Assembly (NCBI RefSeq): GCF_017875955.1
Contig: NZ_JAGINK010000001.1
Coordinates: forward strand, 5,114,501 to 5,178,500
DNA: 64,000 nucleotides
Reading direction: 5' to 3'
Origin: Pseudomonas sp. BP8
GTDB lineage: Bacteria; Pseudomonadota; Gammaproteobacteria; Pseudomonadales; Pseudomonadaceae
The translations under genes and the position numbers were made by a program. The notes below the pieces were generated by a model, which was given only the letters and a program-made list of their open reading frames with translations, was not told the origin of the DNA and ran no database searches. Position 1 is the stretch's first letter. Each line of letters opens with the position of its first letter. Below are positions 59,427-64,000 of the stretch, in pieces.

Positions 59427-60359
59427 TCAGGGATAAACCCCATCCCGGTATTGCCCCGCCACCTCGCGCAATACCTCGCACATCCACTGCGCCGGCAGGC
59501 TTTGCGGCAAGGCCGCGTTGCGACAGATCCCGACCGACCCGCCCGGCTCGCGCACGCCCAGATCCAGTTCGACCAGTTCGCCGCGGCCGAGGTCGATCAG
59601 CACCGCATCGCGCGGTGCCACCCAGACTGCATCGCTGCCCAGCAAATAGCGCCGGCTCAAGGCCAGCGACAGCGTCTCCAGGCGTTGCCCGGACATGTGG
59701 ATCCCGCACTGCACGAACAGGCTGTCGGCATGCTGGCGAATGGTCGTGCCGGGGGGCGGCAGCACCAGCGGGTAGTCGCCCACCCGCCCCCGCTCGACCG
59801 GTTGGCGGGCCAGCAGTGGATGCCCCGGGCGGACCACCAGGCTCATCGACTCGCTGTACAGGTGTTCGAACGACAAACCCTGGATCTGCGGGCTGTCGGT
59901 CATCCGCCCGACCACCATTTCCAGCTCGCCCAGGTGCAACTGGCCGAGCAACTGCGCGCTGACCCCGGTGACCACGCTGATCACCAGCGCCTGGTGACGC
60001 TGGTGCAAGCGACAGAGCACCTCGGGCATCAGCAAGCCCTCGACCGTCGACAGCACGCCAATGCGCACCTGCGACGGCGCGCGGGCTTCGCCACGCAAGG
60101 TGCTCACGCCATCGCGCAGGGCCTGCACGCTGGGCCCGGCGTAGCGCATGAAGCGGGTGCCGGCCGGGGTCAGTTCGACGCCCAGCCGGGTGCGCTCGAA
60201 CAGCCGCGTTTCGAGCAGCTCTTCAAGCTCCTTGAGCGTCTTGGAGATGGCCGGCTGGCTGATCGCCAAGACATCGGCGGCCCGGGCCAGACTGCCCTGA
60301 CGGGCAATCTCCAGAAAGCACAGCAGGTGGCGATACTTGATGCGGGTGTCGAGATTCAT
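59427..60359 (-). CDS. LysR-family regulator (PcaQ-like)
   Basis: 310-residue LysR-type regulator with an N-terminal helix-turn-helix (HLLCFLEIARQGSLARAADVLAISQPAISKTLKELEELL, residues 11-49) and a co-inducer domain (about 95-300). The N-terminal pattern RIKYRHLLCFLEIARQGS is like PcaQ, which activates protocatechuate genes in rhizobia; no pca structural gene is adjacent, so the label is tentative. It lies 46 bases upstream of the 3' end of the AraC gene, both on the minus strand. It may regulate the neighbouring MFS/hydrolase genes. Confidence 0.83.
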   Translation of the reverse strand: MNLDTRIKYRHLLCFLEIARQGSLARAADVLAISQPAISKTLKELEELLETRLFERTRLGVELTPAGTRFMRYAGPSVQALRDGVSTLRGEARAPSQVRIGVLSTVEGLLMPEVLCRLHQRHQALVISVVTGVSAQLLGQLHLGELEMVVGRMTDSPQIQGLSFEHLYSESMSLVVRPGHPLLARQPVERGRVGDYPLVLPPPGTTIRQHADSLFVQCGIHMSGQRLETLSLALSRRYLLGSDAVWVAPRDAVLIDLGRGELVELDLGVREPGGSVGICRNAALPQSLPAQWMCEVLREVAGQYRDGVYP

Positions 60360-60405
60360 GCGTCCAGGAGCAGGATTTGCCTGCGTTCAGCGTCGTTCAG
60401 CCATC

Positions 60406-61335
60406 TTATAGCATCGCTGCCTGCGGCGTGTCCGGATCGCGCTGCTGGCGGCGAAACTGCCCCGGCGGGGCGCCGTGGATCTGGCGAAACCGGCGCGAAA
60501 AGTAGGCTTCGTCGGCAAAGCCGCACAGCCGCGCCACCTCCCCCACCGGCCGACTGCCATTGAGCAGGTAGTTGCGCGCGGCATGCATGCGCCGCTCCAG
60601 CACCAGTTCGCTGAAGCTCTTGCCCACTTCCTTGCGCAGCCAGTGGGTCAGGTAGGTCGGCGACAGGTAGGTGGCCGCGGCGACCTTTTGCAGGTTGAGG
60701 TCGGGGTCGTCGATGTGCCGGCGCAGGTAGTCGCTCATGCGCCCCAGTGCAGCGCGCCGGCTGATCTGCGCGGCGTTGCTTTCGGCCAGCTCGCGCAAGG
60801 GCTCGGCATACAGCCCGCAGACCCGGCCGATCAGTTGCAGGAGCAGCCCCTTGAGGATTTCCCGGGTGCCAAACCCGCGGTTGGCATCGAGCTCACGCAT
60901 CTGCTCGAGGAGGCCGCTGATCTGCGCGAACTGGGCATCGTCCAGGCAAAAATCGAGGTGCTCCTGGAAGCGGAACGGCGACAGCTCCGGTGCCTGCAGG
61001 ATCGACACTTCTTCCAGGTCCATCGGGTCGCAGGCCAGGTGCGGCAGGAGAAACGTCTGGGAGAAATTGATCACGAAAAAATCACTTTCGGGCGGGTGCG
61101 GGATGACATGCACCCGGTGCGGCAGGATGAACGCCAGGGTATTGCGGGCAAACGGCCGCTCGACGCTGCCGATGTGCTGCACCGTATCGCCGCCCAGGTT
61201 GATCTGGATCTGGAAGTATTCGTGGCGATGCGGCGCGGTCTCGGCGGGGCGGCCGCGCTGGTCGCGGATGTGGAAATCCATCAGCTCGCTGCGTTGCTGC
61301 ATGACGTAGGTGGGGACTTCGCGCTTGGGCGGCAT
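60406..61335 (-). CDS. AraC-family regulator
   Basis: 309-residue regulator: an N-terminal cupin ligand domain (about 20-110; HRHEYFQIQINLGG and FARNTLAFILPHRVHVIP) and two C-terminal helix-turn-helices (LQKVAAATYLSPTYLTHWLRKEVGKSF; PVGEVARLCGFADEAYFSRRFRQIHG). The start is the ATG at 61335, with GAGGAG 9 bases upstream, rather than an ATG eight codons earlier. It is divergent from the MFS gene, which it most likely activates in response to the transported substrate. Confidence 0.88.
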   Translation of the reverse strand: MPPKREVPTYVMQQRSELMDFHIRDQRGRPAETAPHRHEYFQIQINLGGDTVQHIGSVERPFARNTLAFILPHRVHVIPHPPESDFFVINFSQTFLLPHLACDPMDLEEVSILQAPELSPFRFQEHLDFCLDDAQFAQISGLLEQMRELDANRGFGTREILKGLLLQLIGRVCGLYAEPLRELAESNAAQISRRAALGRMSDYLRRHIDDPDLNLQKVAAATYLSPTYLTHWLRKEVGKSFSELVLERRMHAARNYLLNGSRPVGEVARLCGFADEAYFSRRFRQIHGAPPGQFRRQQRDPDTPQAAML

Positions 61336-61595
61336 GGGTGTGGGCTCCTCGGTGTGCACGGCCGATTGTGAAGGTCGAGCTGTTCGGCGCGCAACAAGTT
61401 GTACGATGTCGAAAGTCCATATGTAACACCGTCCTACAAAAACACGCTACCTGAGCAATACACCAAAACAGCTCTAAACCGCGTGTTTCAGCAGAATTAT
61501 CGGACAAAACCCAGTGCCAGGATTTTTTTGGACACTGCAGCCCTACCCCCCTCCACGTACAAAAAACGGTCTAAAAGCGCCGTTGCTTTTCAACA

Positions 61596-61605
61596 GTCGT
61601 ACGAC
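61596..61605. promoter_or_regulatory. Perfect palindrome upstream of MFS gene
   Basis: GTCGTACGAC, 59 bases before the MFS start. A related TTGTACGATGTCG occurs about 200 bases further up (near 61398). The whole 61336-61663 stretch is the most AT-rich in the right third of the window and holds the divergent promoters; no protein gene is supported in it. Confidence 0.4.
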
Positions 61606-61663
61606 CACCTTAATAGGCAGGACTGCAGCCCAACCTCCCAACAACAATAAACGAGGTCGACTC

Positions 61664-63007
61664 ATGTCGAGCACGCCCACCACCCGTTCCGCGTCGGGGG
61701 CCTTGGCCCTGGACGCTGCCCCAACGCAACGCCTGCCGACCCGCCGACGCTGGTTCATGCTGTCGCTGCTGCTGATTGCGACCATCATCAACTATGTCGA
61801 CCGGGTCAATATCTCCATCGCCGCACCGTTCATGGCCAAGGACCTTGGCCTGGACAAGGTCGAGATGGGCCTGATCTTTTCGGCATTTGCCTGGACCTAC
61901 GCGCTGGCCCTGGTGCCTGCTGGCTTCGTCGCCGACCGCTTTGGCTCGCGACTGACCTACGGCGTGTCGCTGATCAGCTGGTCGGCAGTCACCGTGGCGC
62001 AAGGCCTGGCAACCGGCTTCGCATCGCTGTTCGGCCTGCGCCTGGCGGTCGGCGCCATGGAGGCTCCAGCCTTCCCGGCCAACAGCCGCGCGGTCACGGT
62101 GTGGTTCCCCGCCCGCGAACGCGGCCTGGCCAGCAGCATCTATGTCTGCGGTCAGTACCTGGGCACTGCGCTGTTCACCGGCGCCCTGCTGTGGCTGGCG
62201 ACCACCTACGACTGGCGCCACGTGTTCTACAGCACCGGCATCGTCGGCATCGTGTTCGGCGTGGTGTGGCTGTTCCTGTACCGCGACCCGTTGAACTGCA
62301 AGAAGGTCAGCAAGGAAGAACTGGCCTACATCGAAGACGGCGGCGGCTTGGTCAAGAGCAGCCAGCAACGCACCCGTTTCGACTGGCGGCAGATCGCCGA
62401 GCTGTTCCGCTATCGGCAGGTCTGGGCGATCTGCCTGGGCAAATTCGCCAGCACCTCGGCGCTGTACTTCTTCCTGACCTGGTTCCCGACCTACCTGATC
62501 GAAGAGCGTCAACTGACCTTGATCAAGGTGGGCATCTTTGCCGTGATGCCGTTCATTGGCGCCACGATCGGCATCCTTCTGGCGGGGATCGTTTCCGACC
62601 TGCTGATCCGCCGCGGCTACTCGCTGTCGTTTGCCCGCAAGCTGCCGCTGGTGGTGGGTTCGATGCTCGGCATGTCGATCGTGCTGGTCAACTTCACCGA
62701 CTCCAATGTGCTCTGCATTGCCGTGCTGACCTTGGCCTTCTTCGCCCAGGGCATCGCTTCGTCATCGTGGGCAGCGGTCTCGGAAGTCGCGCCCAAGGAG
62801 CTGATCGGCCTGACCGGGGGCGTTACCAGCCTGGCCGCAAACATCGGCGGCATCGTCACGCCGATCGTCATCGGCACCATCGTGCAGGCCACCGGCTCGT
62901 TTGCCATGGCGTTCTGGTTCATTGGTGGGGTGGCGTTGATGGGCACCCTGTCGTACTCGCTGTTGCTCGGCAAGCTGTACCGAATTGAGCTGAAGACTGC
63001 TGCGTAA
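61664..63007 (+). CDS. MFS transporter, anion:cation symporter (ACS) type
   Basis: 447-residue major-facilitator permease with twelve membrane helices. The ACS-family signature begins RRWFMLSLLLIATIINYVDR and continues APFMAKDLGLDKVEMGLIFSAF and the loop-2/3 motif GFVADRFGSR. Relatives carry sugar acids (glucarate, galactonate) or aromatic acids such as phthalate. The 40-codon extension upstream is not credible; GAGG stands 8 bases before the ATG at 61664. With the hydrolase and SDR that follow, it forms a catabolic unit. Confidence 0.92.
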   Translation: MSSTPTTRSASGALALDAAPTQRLPTRRRWFMLSLLLIATIINYVDRVNISIAAPFMAKDLGLDKVEMGLIFSAFAWTYALALVPAGFVADRFGSRLTYGVSLISWSAVTVAQGLATGFASLFGLRLAVGAMEAPAFPANSRAVTVWFPARERGLASSIYVCGQYLGTALFTGALLWLATTYDWRHVFYSTGIVGIVFGVVWLFLYRDPLNCKKVSKEELAYIEDGGGLVKSSQQRTRFDWRQIAELFRYRQVWAICLGKFASTSALYFFLTWFPTYLIEERQLTLIKVGIFAVMPFIGATIGILLAGIVSDLLIRRGYSLSFARKLPLVVGSMLGMSIVLVNFTDSNVLCIAVLTLAFFAQGIASSSWAAVSEVAPKELIGLTGGVTSLAANIGGIVTPIVIGTIVQATGSFAMAFWFIGGVALMGTLSYSLLLGKLYRIELKTAA

Positions 63008-63123
63008 GGCCGATTGTCCTTGGCGGTACAGGCACCGATTTGTCCAAGCCCTTGCCGGTTTCATCCAACTTTGCCAGCGCAGCGCTCGCTACGCTGGCCA
63101 CTCCCGAACGGAGGACACACCCC

Positions 63124-63825
63124 ATGACGTACCTGTTCACCCCCCCGGCCACCATCAGCCTGCCGATCCACGGTAGCGACAGCCGTTTTCCTGTCGGCCG
63201 GGTGTTCTGCCTGGGCCGCAATTACCCGTGGCCAGCGGCCGCCGGGCCGGCGCCGAGCGAGCCGGTGTTTTTCATGAAACCGGCAAGCAACGTGGTCGCT
63301 GCCGACGGCGAGCTGCCCTTCCCGCCGCGCACTGAAGAGTTCTGCCATGAGATTGAACTGGTCGTGGCCATCGGCACCGGCGGCGTCGATATCGACCCAC
63401 GCCACGCCCTCGAGCATGTCTACGGCTACGCCGCCGGCCTCGACCTGACCCTGCGCGACCGTCAGCGCCAGGCCAAGCAGGAGGGGCTGCCGTGGGAAGG
63501 CGCCAAGGTCTTCGACGCCTCCGCGCCGATGACCGCCATCGTCCCGGCGGCCGGCCTCGGCTGGCCACTCGACGCCGAGTTGTGGCTGCAGGTCAACGGC
63601 GAGGAGCGCCAGCGCGCGCACATCGCTGACCAGACCTGGCCGCTGGCCGAGGTGATCAGCCGCCTGTCACAGCAACTGGCGCTGCAACCCGGCGACCTGA
63701 TCATGACCGGCAGCCCGCCCGGTGTGGCCCCGCTGAACCCGGGTGATGTGATCACCGCCGGCATCGATGGCATTGGCCAATTACAGATGCGCGTTGGCCC
63801 GCGGGCCATTCGTCAAGCCGCCTGA
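63124..63825 (+). CDS. Fumarylacetoacetate hydrolase family protein (fumarylpyruvate hydrolase-like)
   Basis: 233-residue FAH-family enzyme. Such proteins split C-C bonds of fumarylpyruvate, acylpyruvates or similar ring-cleavage products, or decarboxylate/dehydrate sugar acids. It has VGRVFCLGRNYPWP near residue 22, the metal-binding EFCHEIELVVAIG (Glu) near 75, LDLTLRDRQRQAKQEGLPWEGAKVFD, and MTGSPPGVAPLNPGDVI near the end. The pattern is close to NagK of the gentisate pathway. GGAGG precedes the ATG at 63124, which lies 116 bases after the MFS stop. Confidence 0.88.
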   Translation: MTYLFTPPATISLPIHGSDSRFPVGRVFCLGRNYPWPAAAGPAPSEPVFFMKPASNVVAADGELPFPPRTEEFCHEIELVVAIGTGGVDIDPRHALEHVYGYAAGLDLTLRDRQRQAKQEGLPWEGAKVFDASAPMTAIVPAAGLGWPLDAELWLQVNGEERQRAHIADQTWPLAEVISRLSQQLALQPGDLIMTGSPPGVAPLNPGDVITAGIDGIGQLQMRVGPRAIRQAA

Positions 63826-63843
63826 CTTTTTCTGGAGCACAGC

Positions 63844-64000
63844 ATGACCCAAGCCAAACACAATAAAGTCGCCCTGGTCACCGGCGCTGGCAGCGGTATC
63901 GGCCGCGCCGTGGCGCTGGCCCTGCTTGAGGACGGCTTCAGCCTGGTCCTTGCCGGGCGCCGCGCCGAACCGCTGCAACTGCTCGTCGAGCAGGCCCAGG
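63844..64000 (+). CDS. Short-chain dehydrogenase/reductase (N-terminal part, cut by window end)
   Basis: Opens MTQAKHNKVALVTGAGSGIG, a classical SDR cofactor-binding motif TGxxxGIG, and continues RAVALALLEDGFSLVLAGR to the window edge. TGGAG lies 8 bases before the ATG. It starts 18 bases after the hydrolase stop, so it belongs to the same operon. Substrate unknown. Confidence 0.88.
   Translation, partial: MTQAKHNKVALVTGAGSGIGRAVALALLEDGFSLVLAGRRAEPLQLLVEQAQ

Overview
The window looks like chromosomal DNA of a fluorescent Pseudomonas, most probably of the P. putida group. It is GC-rich, its intergenic spaces are full of the GC-rich REP palindromes typical of that group, and the gene order (fumC, pap, mnmC, NAGGN operon, CsrA paralogue, actP, minCDE, apeB, a phosphonate-type ABC operon, qor, prc) matches what I remember of P. 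putida KT2440. That synteny is recollection, not a search. I saw no rRNA, tRNA, CRISPR array, prophage, integrase or transposase gene.

Layout. 1-11.1 kb is core: the 3' end of fumC, an EamA exporter, polyphosphate:AMP phosphotransferase, MnmC, the three-gene N-acetylglutaminylglutamine amide (NAGGN) osmolyte operon, YheU, and a small divergent CsrA/Rsm protein. 11.2-13.7 kb holds a long inverted-repeat element, YnfA, an SDR and a DUF3309 peptide. 13.76-22.7 kb is an accessory block on the minus strand: a CS1/cable-type (alternate chaperone-usher) pilus operon whose last two genes are a LuxR-type response regulator and a BvgS-like hybrid kinase. 22.9-38.3 kb returns to core genes: acetate permease ActP/YjcH, a betaine-type binding protein, a GH17 enzyme, MlaA with a hydrolase partner, LpxL, MinCDE, RluA, ApeB and a large MscS channel. 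39.0-45.4 kb is a GntR-controlled ABC import operon with a built-in alkaline-phosphatase-fold enzyme and a HAD phosphatase. Qor and the Prc protease follow.

48.8-56.9 kb is the second accessory block. A 1.16-kb inverted-repeat element with a doubled core is followed by a tight five-gene minus-strand operon: OmpA-like lipoprotein, polytopic membrane protein, periplasmic VWA-like protein, small lipoprotein, and MORN/ankyrin lipoprotein. I do not recognise this operon as a known system, and it is my best candidate for an undescribed one. On its far side is a 44-bp inverted repeat built from the other common intergenic repeat. 56.9-64 kb holds a translationally coupled XRE-type regulator and unknown partner, YkvA, an FKBP isomerase, and a catabolic locus (LysR, AraC, MFS transporter, fumarylpyruvate-hydrolase-like enzyme, start of an SDR).

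Three loci (11.2, 38.4 and 48.8 kb) carry the same long terminal-inverted-repeat element. It has arms of up to about 255 bp, a core containing a REP pair and, in its arms, a conserved 49-codon reading frame. Several gene sets here concern osmotic or envelope stress (NAGGN, betaine binding protein, MscS, MlaA, LpxL, Prc, OmpA module).
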